Shown here one piece after another: positions 9,433 through 19,134 of a stretch of DNA of 64,000 nucleotides (its first letter is position 1; each line of letters starts with the position of its first letter). Made by a program: the position numbers and the translations under genes. The stretch lies in NCBI RefSeq assembly GCF_026626665.1, contig NZ_JAPNKE010000002.1, forward strand, positions 11,800,001 through 11,864,000. The letters run 5' to 3'. Below the pieces are notes generated by a model. That model searched no databases. It was not told the DNA's origin and saw only the letters and a list, made by a program, of their open reading frames with translations. This stretch comes from Nannocystis pusilla (GTDB lineage Bacteria; Myxococcota_A; Polyangia; Nannocystales; Nannocystaceae).

Positions 9433-10424
9433 CGGCGAGCGTGGGCGGAATGTGGGCAGTGCGCGGGTGTGCGGCGAATGACGAGAGCGAGCGTCGAGGA
9501 GGGTGGCGGACAGGGGGGGAACGGAGCCGGTTTCGAGGTTGGCCGGGGTTCCGGCGCGGAGGTCGATCCCGCCAGCTCCGATGAATGGCGACTTCGGCGA
9601 CGCGCGAGAGGCCGATGGCGACGGCGCTGGCGTGAATGGTGGGTTCGGTGACGCGCGAGCCGCCGGTAGCGACGGCGCTCGGGCGAATGACCTCTTCGGC
9701 GACGCGCGAGCGGACGAGGCGTGGATCGACGGCCTGGCGGCTCGTCGTCCCGCGGGCAGGGGACGTGGCGCTGGCGCATGCGGTATCTGCTGCAGGGCGA
9801 CGAGGTGGTCGTGGAGGTCGCGTACGCGGGCGACGAGGCGATTGCGATGAACGGCGGGACCGGCTGGGTCGAGCTCGAGGGGCTGACGCGGGTCGAGGGG
9901 CCGGGCTCGTGGCCTGTCGCGCTGGAGGCGGGCGAGCGGCGGTGGTCCGGTTGCGCCTGCGGGCGGGGCGGGACGGGGTGGTGGAGGCAGTGTTGGCGCA
10001 GGGACGCCAGATGGGGCTGCTCAATGGCATGTCCATGCTGCGGCTGATGCGGGACGGGGGGCGCTTGCGGCGGTGCGGCGAGCGCGAGTGCGACCGCACG
10101 GCCGAGTCGATCGCGGACGAGCTGATCGGCGAGACGGTCCGCGTCGAGCTGCACAATCGGTGCAGCGAGGACATCGAGGTGGCGATGATGCCGTGCGGGC
10201 TCGAGGTGCCGCCGGCCGACGCGCCGCCTGCACCTCGCGGCCGGCGAGCTGCGCCCGATCTCCATCGACGCCGGGCTGTGCTTCGGACGCGTGCGGGATG
10301 ACGGCAATGTCGGCAGCAGGGGGAGCGGCAGCGACGGCTTCGTGATCACTTCTCCGGCGCGGGCTGCAAGACGGTGGCGGCGGACTCGAAACAGCCGTTG
10401 CCGGGGGTGAAGCCCGGCGAGTAG
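9433..10424 (+). CDS. Hypothetical exported or membrane protein with 17-residue repeats
   Basis: Not recognised. Frames change near 9500, 9750, 9950 and 10225. From the left: a possible membrane helix in LALFGVLTASVGGMWAV, a linker holding two to three copies of a 17-residue repeat (FGDAREADGDGAGVNGG), then a globular part with YLLQGDEVVVEVAYAGDE, GLLNGMSMLRLMRDGGRL, VRVELHNRCSEDIEVAM and an ending KQPLPGVKPGE at TAG 10422-10424. It follows the sigma factor on the same strand and may be fused to it or serve as its membrane partner. Start unknown. Confidence 0.42.
9593..9711. repeat. 51-bp tandem repeat, about 2.3 copies
   Basis: Units start at 9593, 9644 and 9695, each opening TTCGGYGACGCGCGAG, with a constant spacing of 51 bases. 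In the coding frame each unit gives 17 residues beginning FGDAR. The unit length is a multiple of three, so copy-number change would not break the frame. Confidence 0.75.
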
Positions 10425-10435
10425 GTACTGGTGGA

Positions 10436-12541
10436 TCACGCGTCCTGTGCTTCGAGCTGCGCCGGGTCGGCCGCCGGGCCCTCGTGGGCAGCGTCTTCGC
10501 GGCGGTGAGCGCCGCTTCCGAGCCTGTCCAGGGTCAGGATGTCGCCGGGGCGCAGGAGCTCGCGCGGGGACGGGACCTCGGCGCTGGCGCCGTCGCGGCT
10601 GACCGCCAGCACGGTCGCGCCGGTGCGCACGCGCAGGTCGATCTGCGCCAGCGTCAGGCCGACCGCGGCGCTTCCTCGTGCAGGCGCACCGGCGTCATGT
10701 CCGGGAAGCCCGGCAGCAGCGCTTGCACGTCGTCGAGCGAGCTCTGGGCGGTCGCCTCGCCGCCGCCTTCGCGGCTCTGCTTCGCCAGCACCTCGACGAT
10801 GAGCTCGGTGCCGGCGCGGACGTGGCCGTGCAGGTGGGCGATGTTGCGCCACACGCTGATCACCAGCGCCACGACCACCACCACCAGCACCAGCGGCGCG
10901 GCGCTCAGCGGCAGGAACGGCTGGGCCATGCCGACCAGCGGCAGGCCGACGACGAGGCACAGCGCCAGCTCGAGCACCAGCACGAACAGGCGGCGCGGCG
11001 CGGAGCCGAGGTCGAGCTTGCCGCCGCGGACCGGGATCACCATCTCGGCCAGGCGGTGGGCCAGCGCCGCCGCGCGCCGCAGGGCCCCGAGCAGGAAGAT
11101 CGCGGCGAGCAGCAGCGTGCCGCCGAGCCACGTCAGCTCGACCAGCCACGGCGGCAGGGTGAAGCGCTCGGTGAGCTCGGTGACGACCCACCAGTGGACC
11201 AGGTTGGAGCCGGCGAGCACGGCCCACAGGAGCGCCGCGTCGAGCGCCAGCACCACCACGTCGCCGCGGATCTGCGACCACACCGAGACCGTGCGCGGCG
11301 CGCTGCGGAGCTGCTCGATCCACGACTGGTAGAACGTGATGAACGTCTGCAGCTTGGCCGGCATCCGCTGCTCGAGCCTCAGCGCCACCGACTCCGAGCG
11401 GCCGATCATCAGCGGCGCGGTCAGCTGCGTCAGCACCGACACGCCGACGGCCACGGGGAACACCCAGTCGCCGAGGATCCCCTTCGAGATGGCGAACGAG
11501 GCCATGATGAACGAGAACTCGCCGTTGTGCGCGCAGCTCATGCCGGCCCGCACCGAGGCCTTGAAGCCGTTGCCCGACAGGAACGCGCCGAGCGACACGC
11601 CGAGGACCTTGCCGACCAGCACGACGGCGGTGAAGATCAGCACCAGCGGCCAGTTGGCGAGGATCTGCAGCGGATCGATCTGCATGCCGATGGCGACGAA
11701 GAAGATCGCGGCGAAGATGTTGCGCACCGGCAGCACCAGCGGCTCGATGCGCCCGCCCTCGCCCGACTCGGAGACGAGGATGCCGGCGATGAAGGCCCCG
11801 AGCGCGACCGAGTAGCCGGCGAGGGCCGCGAGCGCCGCCATGCCGAAGCAGGCCGCGACGGCGGCGAGCAGCGTCAGCTCGTCGCGCCCGCGCCGGACCA
11901 CCGCCCGGATCGCGCGCGGCACGACGAACAGGCCGCCGGCCAGCAGCGCGAGCAGGAAGCCGAACAGCTGGCCGACCGACAGCGCGAACTCCCCCGGCCC
12001 GAGGCCCGCGCCCGAGGCGATCGCGGTCAGCACCGCGAACACCATGATCGTGGTCATGTCGTCGAACACGAGGATGGCGAAGGTCAGGTCGACGAAGCTG
12101 CCGCGCAGCTTCCGCTCCTCGAAGGCCTTGGCGGCGATCATGGTCGACGAGCTGCAGATGCAACCGGCGAGGAACAGGCTCTCGATCGTGCTCCAGCCCA
12201 TCAGCGCGCTGACCAAAACCGGAGGGTCATCATCAGGCCGATTTCGAACACGGCGGTGAGGCCGGCGCCGGGGCCGATCCGGGCGATCTTTCGCAGGCTG
12301 AACTCGAGGCCGACGCTGAACATCAGCAGGATGACCCCGAACTCGGAGAGGTTCTGGGTCATGTCGAGGCTGTCGGGCCCGCCGAGCACGATGCCGGGGA
12401 CGTGCGGGCCGATCAGCATGCCGGCGATCAGGTAGCCGAGCACCGGCGGCTGGCGCAGCGACTGCGAGATGAGGCCGTCGCGGCCGCCGTGCCGAGGATG
12501 ATGCTGAGATCACGGACGTAGTGCGCGAGGTCGGCGGCCAT
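10436..12541 (-). CDS. CPA2-family monovalent cation:proton antiporter with TrkA-C domain
   Basis: Inner-membrane antiporter of the KefB/YbaL/CPA2 type, exchanging K+ or Na+ for protons. The N-terminus (MAADLAHYVRDLSIILGTAA, PPVLGYLIAGMLIGPHVPG, NLSEFGVILLMFSVGLEFSL) and later AFIAGILVSES, IFFVAIGMQIDP and LVGKVLGVSLGAFLSG are characteristic. About twelve hydrophobic helices are followed by a second membrane block and a cytoplasmic TrkA-C-like domain (VRTGATVLAVSRDG, LRPGDILTLDRLG) that could bind a nucleotide or ligand. Frameshifts lie near 12475, 12225 and 10668. ATG is at 12541, divergent from the lipoprotein at 12878. Total about 700 residues, a usual length. Confidence 0.9.
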
Positions 12542-12877
12542 GCGCCGCGACGATACACGCGCGGGCCGACCGCCGCACGGAAGCGGACAGAACATGTCCG
12601 AGATGTCATGCGCGGCGCAAGCTCGTCAGGCCCGCGGCATTCGTGGCTCCAACGCTCGACGACAGAGCGGTGAGCGATGCGACGGCTCGTGTCCGCGATC
12701 TGCCGCGAAAGCGATGCGCGATGCGTACGACGGCTTGCGGGCGATGAGGTTCGCGCCGCCTGCGCAGGACCGCGGCGCGGAAATCGAGGGCGCAGCGACC
12801 GGCTCGGTCGCGGGCGGTGATCGTGATCGCAAGCCGCGACGCGCCGCGTCTCACGGAGATTTCAAGGTCACGGACAT
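12542..12877. other. Divergent intergenic region without a recognised gene
   Basis: No convincing frame on either strand. It holds the inverted repeat CGGACA-gaaca-TGTCCG (12584-12600) followed by a CATG half-site (12603-12610), and ends at CGGACATATG around the next start codon. It must contain the promoters of the antiporter and the lipoprotein, but I cannot name a -35/-10 pair. Confidence 0.5.
12584..12610. repeat. CATGTC-core inverted repeat
   Basis: CGGACA (12584-12589), five-base loop, TGTCCG (12595-12600): a 6-bp stem overlapping a CATGTCC unit, followed by ATGTCATG. One member of the scattered family described in the findings. It sits in a divergent intergenic region, where a terminator role would be hard to explain. 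Confidence 0.5.
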
Positions 12878-13680
12878 ATGCTCGTGTCGGATCGGCGGAT
12901 TCGCCTGCAACGATTGCGTTGGCTCGCCGCGATCGCGCTGTTGCCTGGCTGCGGACCGCAAGCTCCGGCCGCGGGCGAGCGCGGCTTCCACCAGCGAGGG
13001 CGCGGCTTCGACGACCGTGCGGCGGCGGCCGACGAGCGTCACGGCGAGCGCGGCGATGGAGGAGTCCGCGGCGAGCACCACCTCGACCTCGCATTCGACC
13101 ACCGGCAGCACGACCGCCGCGGCGACCACCGGCGAGCCGACCACCGGCGAGCCGACGCAGCCGCAGCCGCCAGATCTGCCCCCCGAGCCGCCGTGGGCGC
13201 TCGCCTGCGAGACCGACGAGTTCGAGGCCAACGACGAGGCGATGCTGGCCACGGCCATCGATGCGCCGTGCAGCGACGTGTTCGGCGACGACCAGTGGTA
13301 CTGCTCGGGGTGGCTCGACGCCTGTCCGCGCTCGGCGATCACGACTGGTATTCGCTGCCCGCCGCGCCGATCTCTGGCCAATGGACCATCCTGCAGGTTG
13401 AGCTGACGATCCTGCCGTGGAGCTCTTCGTGCAATTGCGACTGGGAGCCGGTCCCGACGGGGCCGAGCTGGCGAAGACGATCGAGATCTATGACGCCGAG
13501 ACGCTGTCGCTGCTGGGGACCGCCGCGAGCATGGAGCAGTGGACGTCGTTCTACGAGGCGGACCCGCAGTTCGGCGCGGCGCTGCTGATCCACGTGGTCG
13601 GGCCGGCCGACGCGTCGTGGGCGTACGAGCTGTGGGTCGACCGCCGCGATTCGCAGTGGGAGGACTCGTGCGAGTGTTGA
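12878..13680 (+). CDS. Thr-rich-linker lipoprotein with a C-terminal beta-rich domain
   Basis: ATG at 12878 starts a signal peptide with lipobox (LRWLAAIALLPGC). A Thr/Gly/Glu linker (TTGSTTAAATTGEPTTGEPT) follows, then an acidic domain with CETDEFEANDEAMLATAID, DVFGDDQWYCSGW and a final part, GADGAELAKTIEIYD-like strands, ending WEDSCEC. The layout resembles pre-peptidase-type (PPC) surface domains, but this is weak. Frameshifts lie near 12970, 13320 and 13420. The stop at 13678-13680 overlaps the ATG of the amidohydrolase gene (TGATG), so the two are probably coupled. Expected at the outer membrane. Confidence 0.55.
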
Positions 13681-14596
13681 TGTTCGCCGCGGCGCTGGCG
13701 GCCTCGGCCTGCGTCTCCGAGGCCGCGCGGAGCCGGCGCCGGTGACCGACGTCCACGTCCACTTGCCGGCGCCGGACGGCGTGCCCGCGCTGCTGGCCGC
13801 GATGGACCGCCACGGCATCGAGCGCGGTGCTGCTCGGATGTCCCGAAGGACAGCCCGGCGCTGCGCTTCACGGCCAGCAACGACGCGGTGCTGGCGGCCG
13901 CGCGGCACCCCGAGCGCCTGGTGGCCTTTCCGGCGCTCGGCCCCGAGGACGGTCCGGAGGCGCTGGCCGAGCTGCGCGGCCGCGGGGCGTGCGGTGAAGC
14001 TGTACCTCGGCACGCCTGAGCTGACGACCGACCGCTCGACGATCCGCGCCTGGCGCCGCTGTGGGCCGCGCTGGCGGCCGAGCGCGTGCCGGTGATCTTG
14101 CACGTCAACACGGTGCGCTACGAGGACGAGCTGTCGCGGCTGCTGGCGGCGTACCGGAGCTCGCGCTGGTGTGCCCGCACCTGCGGGGCGCGGACCTCGG
14201 TCGACCGGCTGGAGCGGCTGCTGGCGGCCCACCCGGGGCTGCGCTTCGACACCAGCGGCGGCGCCCGCTCCACGCGGCGGCCGGGTTCGCCGGCCTCGAG
14301 CAGGCGCGCGCTCGCGTCGGCGCGCTGCTGCGGGCTCACCCCGAGCGGTTCCTGTTCGGCTCGGACCTGACGGCCGGGCCGCGAGGGCCGCAGCGCGGCG
14401 ACGACTGGGACTATCATTTGGCCGCGAACCTCGACCTGCTGCGCGCGCCGACGCTGAAGTTCTGGCGCCGCGACGAGGGGTCGGTGCACGGCGGATTGAC
14501 GCGCGGCGAGTACCGCGGGCTCGAGCTCGGGCGCAATGGCTCGCGCCGATCCTGCGCGACAACGCGGAGCGCTGGCTGGCGCCGTGTCGGCGCTGA
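13680..14596 (+). CDS. Amidohydrolase-family (TIM-barrel) lipoprotein, frameshifted
   Basis: Metal-dependent hydrolase of the amidohydrolase_2 type. A short lipoprotein signal (MFAAALAASAC) precedes TDVHVHLPAPDG, whose H-x-H is the first metal motif. Later landmarks are HGIERAVLLGCPKD, VPVILHVNTVRYEDEL (H ligand), HPGLRFDTSGG, HPERFLFGSDLTAG (C-terminal Asp) and ILRDNAERWL near the end. The substrate is unknown. Breaks are near 13735, 13830, 13985, 14040, 14160, 14265 and 14535, unusually many for under a kilobase. The ATG overlaps the upstream stop by one base. An exported amidohydrolase is less usual than a cytoplasmic one. Confidence 0.65.
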
Positions 14597-14790
14597 GCGG
14601 CGACTCCGACGACGTCCTGAGGCTCCTCCCGGACGACGGCGCCGGCGGCTTCGTTCTGCGAGGCCTGGGGCCGACACCGGATCGCGTCACCCACGACCTC
14701 CTCGCGGTCGGCGACGTCGACGTCGACGCCCGCCCGGACATCGCCGCGGCCAGCGCGGGTGATGCTGTACGCGAGGACATGTTGGAATGA
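14597..14790 (+). pseudogene. Possible FG-GAP/VCBS repeat remnant
   Basis: One short open segment reads VLRLLPDDGAGGFVL, then HDLLAVGDVDVDARPDIAAA, which matches the G-D-x-D-x-D-x-x-PD-IAAA rhythm of FG-GAP beta-propeller blades. No signal peptide, start codon with RBS or second blade is present. I read it as a leftover blade of a propeller gene like the one at 17102-18547. It could also be chance coding-like sequence. Confidence 0.3.
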
Positions 14791-14813
14791 ATATGTCTCC
14801 GAGGACATGTGAC
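14773..14813. repeat. CATGTC-core repeat cluster between convergent genes
   Basis: Three half-sites: GAGGACATG (14773-14781), ATATGTCTC (14791-14799) and GAGGACATGTGAC (14801-14813). The second and third can pair (ATGTC/GACAT). The cluster lies between the amidohydrolase/remnant on + and the small gene on -, a place expected for a bidirectional terminator. Confidence 0.5.
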
Positions 14814-14858
14814 TCGCGCGGCCCGGCGTCCTGGAGCTCCCGCGCCGTCGCCGTCCCG

Positions 14859-15326
14859 TCAGGACGCGCCGGCCGAGCGGTTGTACTCGACGAGGCGGCC
14901 TTCCCTGCGCACCGTTAGCAGCGCCTTGACGACGGTCTTGAACACGCCCACCGGGTCGGCGAGCGCGGCGTGGAAGGTCGCGGGATGGGGCGCGGCGGCG
15001 TCGTCGGCTACCGCTGCGATCGCGCAGGAGGGCAGGGGCGAGCTGCTCCAGCACCTTGACCAGGAAGTCGCGCTCGCCCGCGCTGTCGGCGACGATCAGC
15101 GCGGCGTCGGCGTCGGAGAGCGAGTGCTCGCGCGCGCGAGGTCGTCGACGGCGAGGAAGGTGTAGCGCCCGGGCACGCCGGCCGCGTCGAAGCGCGGGTC
15201 GAACACGAGCCCCGCGCCGCCCGGCGCGTCGCCGACGCTGCCGAACCGCGGCAGCGCCGCGCCCATCGCTTCCAGCAGCTCGCGCGGCCGCGCCTCGTCG
15301 CCGGCGAACACGACAATTTTGAACAC
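14859..15326 (-). CDS. Small soluble protein of unknown function
   Basis: About 155 residues starting at the ATG read from 15326 (MFKIVVFAGDEARPRELLEA). The text alternates strands and helices: VFAGDEARPRELLEAMGA, RYTFLAVDDLARAREHSL, AALIVADSAGERDFLVKVLE, then DPVGVFKTVVKALLTVRREG and a tail VEYNRSAGAS. It looks like a compact alpha/beta domain, perhaps a degenerate nucleotide- or receiver-like fold, but no P-loop is present and I do not recognise it. Frameshifts near 15125 and 15035. Divergent from the phospholipase-like gene at 15529. Confidence 0.5.
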
Positions 15327-15528
15327 GGTCTCGCTGGCGAGGGTGTTGCGTGAACATGGCCCGAGACTGCCCGGTCATCGACCGCGACGCCATGGGCGCG
15401 TGGGTCGAGATCCCCGCGACGGAGATCCGGGGACGAGCCGGCATACGAGCGGGCGCGGAGCGAGGGGTTGTCGGCGGGTCCGCGGACGTCGTCCCCGCGC
15501 CGCTCGCGGTCGGGTTAGCGTGACGCAG

Positions 15529-17034
15529 ATGACCCGTCGTCGGCTCTGGCTCTTCGCTCTTTTTGGAACATGCGCGGCGTCGCTGTCGACGGAGGCGCGG
15601 GCCAACGGCAACGTCTCGCACCAGTGGATCTCGAAGACCGCGGCCACGCTGGTGCCGGCGGATGGGTCGCTGCGGGCGCTGGTCGGCGACCCGGCGCTGC
15701 GGCAGGCGCTGTACACGGGCACGATGTTCCCCGACTGGGCCATACGCCGGGCGCGACGGCCGACGAGGGCGCGGCGGGCGAATCGTCGCACTGGGAGCCG
15801 GTGCAGGAGGCGTATCGCCGGTGGATCGCCGACAGCTTCGCGCCGCCGTGGTCGGACGAGGCGCGGCTGCACCTGGCGTTCTACCTCGGCATGACGTCGC
15901 ACGGATCGCCGACCAGACTTATGATGCGATGTTCTTCGAGCGCTCGCGGTTCTATGAGGGGAAGGATCACTCGGAGTTCGATCAGGACTCGGACGTGATG
16001 TGGGCGGGCGCGACCGGGCCGGGCGAGGTGCCGATGGCGTGGCTGCCGACGCCGCAATTGCTGGGACTGTTCGACTCGGTGATCGGCAAGACGATCGACG
16101 GCGGGAGCATGGCGCAGAAGGTGGGCCTGGTCGGGTTCGCCATCCACGCGGTGTCGGCGATCGCGGCCGATCCGGAGGGCCTGGCCGACGCGGAGGCGGA
16201 CTTTCCGTGGGCGGCGGCGCACGCCGACGATCCGGCGGTCCCCGGCAATCCGCCGAGCGAGGCGGAGGTCGCCCGCCGGTACTGGCAGAGCAACTGGGCG
16301 CTGCTCCACGGCGAGCCGCTGCCGCGGCCGGTGCTGTGGACATTCCCGGCCGACGGCGCGAGCGGGCACGCGACCGAGGCGGCGTCGATCGAGACGTGGA
16401 TCTCGATCGTGTTCCCGCGCGGGCTCGACGAGGCGGCGCTGAGCGCCGAGCAATTCCACGTGGTCGATTCGGCCCAGGTGGAGGCGCCGATCGAGATCGA
16501 TCTGTTCTACGGCGATTCTTCCCATGTGGTCCACGTCAAGCCGACCAGCGATCTGCTGGCCGACGAGGTCTATGTGGCGACCGTCGATCGGGGTGCAGAC
16601 GATCCACGGCGAGTCGCTGGCAGGCTGGAGCTTCACGTTCTCGACCGGGGCGATGGGCCCGCCGCCGGTGAACGACGACGGCTTCTGGGACGTGCCCGAC
16701 GACTACGAGCCCGAGACCCCGAGCAGCAGCAGCAGCGGCGAGGAGAGCGAGGGCGAGGGCAGCGGGACGGCCGATCCGACGAGCACGAGCTCGGGCGGCG
16801 AGGCGGTGACGGGCGCGGGCGAGTCCGAGGGCGCGGCAGCAGCAGCGGCGCGGCGACGAGCGGGACCTCGGCAGAAGACGCGGCGACCGCCGGGACGGAC
16901 GCGGCCGAGAGCGGCTGCGCGTGCGCGTCGAGCCGCGAGGCGGGGCCGCTGGCGTGGCTGGTGCTGGTGCCGCTGCTGCCGGCGTCGCCGGACCTGACCG
17001 AATCCGTCGCCGGCGAAGAGCCGACACGGGGTGA
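15529..17034 (+). CDS. Secreted zinc-dependent phospholipase C-like protein with MYXO-CTERM-like tail
   Basis: A signal peptide (RLWLFALFGTCAASLSTEARA) is cut before NGNVSHQWIS. The domain carries features of the zinc-dependent phospholipase C/S1-P1 nuclease-like fold: H-x-W near the N-terminus, GTMFPDW, FYLGMTSHGIADQTYDAMF (clustered His/Asp), and KDHSEFDQDSD. A beta-rich segment and a Ser/Glu/Gly linker follow. The end, ESGCACASSREAGPLAWLVL then RIRRRRRADTG, fits a MYXO-CTERM sorting signal: Cys motif, hydrophobic helix, basic tail. Breaks near 15745, 15905, 16595, 16850 and 16975. It is probably sorted to the outer surface. A phospholipase substrate is inferred only from family. Confidence 0.65.
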
Positions 17035-17101
17035 CTCCATGCGCGCGACGAGGCGCTCGCGCGCATGGTCCAGGCCGCCGGCCCGTGGCATGCTCGTCGC
17101 C

Positions 17102-18547
17102 ATGCGCATACGCCTGGACTTACTGGTGGCAGGTCTATGTTGGGCGGCATGCGGGCCGGATACCCAGGGCGAGACCGATGGTAGTTCGGGGACGAGCGGG
17201 GGATCGAGCAGCTCCGGGGCGCCGACCGACGGGATGTCTCCGCCCTGGGAGGATCTGCCGAACGATTCGTCCGATTACGAGGAATGTAAATGCCCCGAGG
17301 CGGGCGACACGCAAGAATGTGAGGTCGACGGCCAGGCGGGCGCGCAGATCTGCGAGGGAGAGCCGGAGCCCGAGATCTGCGGGCTCTCTTGGTCCGAGTG
17401 TCATGTGTGCAAGCCTGGCGAGCCGTGGCCGTGTAACTTCGACCCCCTGCGGGGGCGCCGACGGCGAATGCGGGGACGGTCAGGAGTGCGAGCGAGGGCT
17501 TTGCGTGCCGCCCCGGCGCTCCCGACCTGTGAGCGCCAGGCCTTCGTGATGTCGGAGCTCGAACTCCACGGCAGGGCGACCCAGGTGGAACTGGCAGACC
17601 TCGACGGCGACGGCGCGCTCGACCTGGTGGTGCTGCTGGCCGACGACGCCCTGGTCGAGGTGGCGCTCGGCGACGGGGCCGGCGGATTTTGCCCGGCACC
17701 ACCCATTTCACCGGCCTGGAGCTGTCGCATCAATCGATGGCGATCGCCGACTTCGACGCCGACGGATCGCCCGATCTGGCGATCGGGCGCTGGTGGGAGC
17801 CCACAGGGTTGAGCTTGCTGTTCGGCGAAGCGGGGTCGTTCGCCGAGCCGGTCGTGACGCCGTCGACGCACCCGCCGATGGACCTGCGGGCCGGCGACTT
17901 CGACGGGGACGGCAACGCCGATCTGGTGGCGCTCGGTGGCACGTACGAGGCCGAGATCGTGCTGTACCGCGGCGACGGGATGGGCGGGCTCGTGGTCGAG
18001 CCCCACGACGTGCCCGGTGACGAGTTCTTCTTCGCCGCCGTGGGGGCGGTGGCGGGCGAGCCGAGGCTCGACGTGGTGGTGACGCGCGCTGCGCCGCTGG
18101 GCGCGGAGGTGCTCGAGTACGAGCCGGGGACCGGTGTGTTTGCGACGGTGGCGACGATGCCGGGCGTCGGCGTCACACTTTACGACGGGGTCGCGATCGG
18201 CGACATCGACGGCGACGCCGCGGGCGACGTGGTCGCCCACCGCGAAGTCATCACGGGCGGGCAGATCCAGACCTGGCCCCAGCTCATGCCCGGCCAGGGC
18301 TTGCCGGTCGAGCGGCCGATCCGCCTCAAGTCGATCGCCGACGTCGACGGCGACGGCCGCGGCGAGCTGCTGGTGACCTCGGTGGACGCGTTGGCGGTCC
18401 ACGTCGTCTACGTCGACGCGCCCTGCGTCCAGTCAAGTCGGCTGGTACGCGTCGAGCCTGGCGACCGGGGACCTCGACGGTGACGGCAAGGCGGACATCG
18501 TCGGGGTCGTCGGAACCACCGCACAGGTCTTGCGCACCATGCCGTGA
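17102..18547 (+). CDS. FG-GAP (VCBS) repeat lipoprotein
   Basis: A signal peptide with lipobox (LDLLVAGLCWAAC) begins at ATG 17102; an in-frame ATG twelve bases earlier is an alternative. A Gly/Ser linker precedes a Cys-rich section (CKCPEAGDTQECEV, CHVCKPGEPWPC, GADGECGDGQECERGLC). The rest holds FG-GAP propeller blades with the calcium-type D-x-D-x-D-G signature: ADLDGDGALDLVVLL, ADFDADGSPDLAIG, GDFDGDGNADLVAL, GDIDGDAAGDVVAH, ADVDGDGRGELLV, GDLDGDGKADIVGV. Frameshifts near 17440, 17500, 17685 and 18430. A surface adhesion or binding role is typical of such proteins but not shown here. Confidence 0.75.
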
Positions 18548-18568
18548 ACCGCGGGCGCGACGATCGCG

Positions 18569-18588
18569 GCATGTCTCTCGAGACATGC
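18569..18588. repeat. CATGTC-core hairpin, 9-bp perfect stem
   Basis: GCATGTCTC-TC-GAGACATGC, 22 bases after the stop of the FG-GAP gene. The stem is perfect but the loop is only two bases, so in DNA it is nearly a palindrome. There is no U-tract after it. Confidence 0.6.
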
Positions 18589-18688
18589 GTTCGCTGCACG
18601 CGCGTGCGCGAACTCGCGCCGTGGGGCGGCACGCACGTGCACCGGTGGGGGCCGCTCGTGGTGTGTTCGGGGCCCCAGGAGGCAGACC

Positions 18689-18979
18689 ATGGCGATCCGG
18701 CAGGTCATCACGTTCCGCGTGCAGCGCGGCGCGGCGCAGGCGTTCATCGACGGGTTCGGCCCGATCATCGACAAAGTCCGCGGCGAGGACGGCTGCGAGC
18801 AATACGAGCTGTTCGTCGGCCACTCCGACCCCGACCTCCTGGTGATGCTCGAGCGCTGGCGCGACGTCGCGGCCATGCAAGGCGCGCTGGCGAAGCACTA
18901 CAAGGGCCCCGACGACCCCTCGGTGGCATTTTTCAGGTTGGTCGAGGGCCCGCCGACGCGCGAGCGCTACGAGGTCTGA
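18689..18979 (+). CDS. Antibiotic biosynthesis monooxygenase (ABM) family protein
   Basis: A 96-residue protein in one uninterrupted frame, with GGAGG eight bases before ATG 18689. It has the dimeric alpha/beta-barrel ABM pattern: MAIRQVITFRVQRGAAQAFI, VRGEDGCEQYELFVGHSDPD, LLVMLERWRDVAAMQGAL, HYKGPDDPSVAFFRL. Relatives are cofactor-free quinol monooxygenases or haem-degrading enzymes; the substrate cannot be told. The region E-x-W-x-D is the usual family signature. It is flanked on both sides by CATGTC-core hairpins. Confidence 0.88.
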   Translation: MAIRQVITFRVQRGAAQAFIDGFGPIIDKVRGEDGCEQYELFVGHSDPDLLVMLERWRDVAAMQGALAKHYKGPDDPSVAFFRLVEGPPTRERYEV

Positions 18980-18987
18980 GCCCGGCG

Positions 18988-19121
18988 TGCCCGAAGGGCA
19001 TGTCCGAAGGGACATGAGACCTGCGCTTCGCGGCGAACCGACGCGGTGTGTCCGGACATGACCAGCAGGGCATGTCCGGGAGGGCATGTGGATTTGGACA
19101 TGTCTGAACGGACATGTCCAA
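18988..19121. repeat. Cluster of four CATGTC-core and related hairpins
   Basis: Between the convergent ABM and EamA genes: TGCCC-GAA-GGGCA (18988-19000); CATGTCC-GAAG-GGACATG (18999-19016); CCGGACATG ... CATGTCCGG with a ten-base loop (19052-19079); and TTGGACATGTC-TGAACG-GACATGTCCAA (19094-19121), an 11-bp perfect stem. The stems share the core but differ in flanks and loops, as expected for independent copies or for compensatory change. Confidence 0.7.
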
Positions 19122-19134
19122 TTTGGGAAGAGAC

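Noticed and set aside
9593..9711. The 51-bp repeats as a recombination or mobile element site
   Set aside because: They are in frame and code a regular 17-residue repeat, so a protein linker explains them.
10678..12435. A long His/Asp/Gln/Arg-rich open frame on the plus strand
   Set aside because: It lies exactly antisense to the antiporter and is its complement in another frame; no signal, domain or RBS.
13339..15621. A 760-codon open frame on the minus strand
   Set aside because: Arg/Ala/Pro-rich text opposite genes with clear signals and motifs (lipoprotein, amidohydrolase); a by-product of very high GC content.
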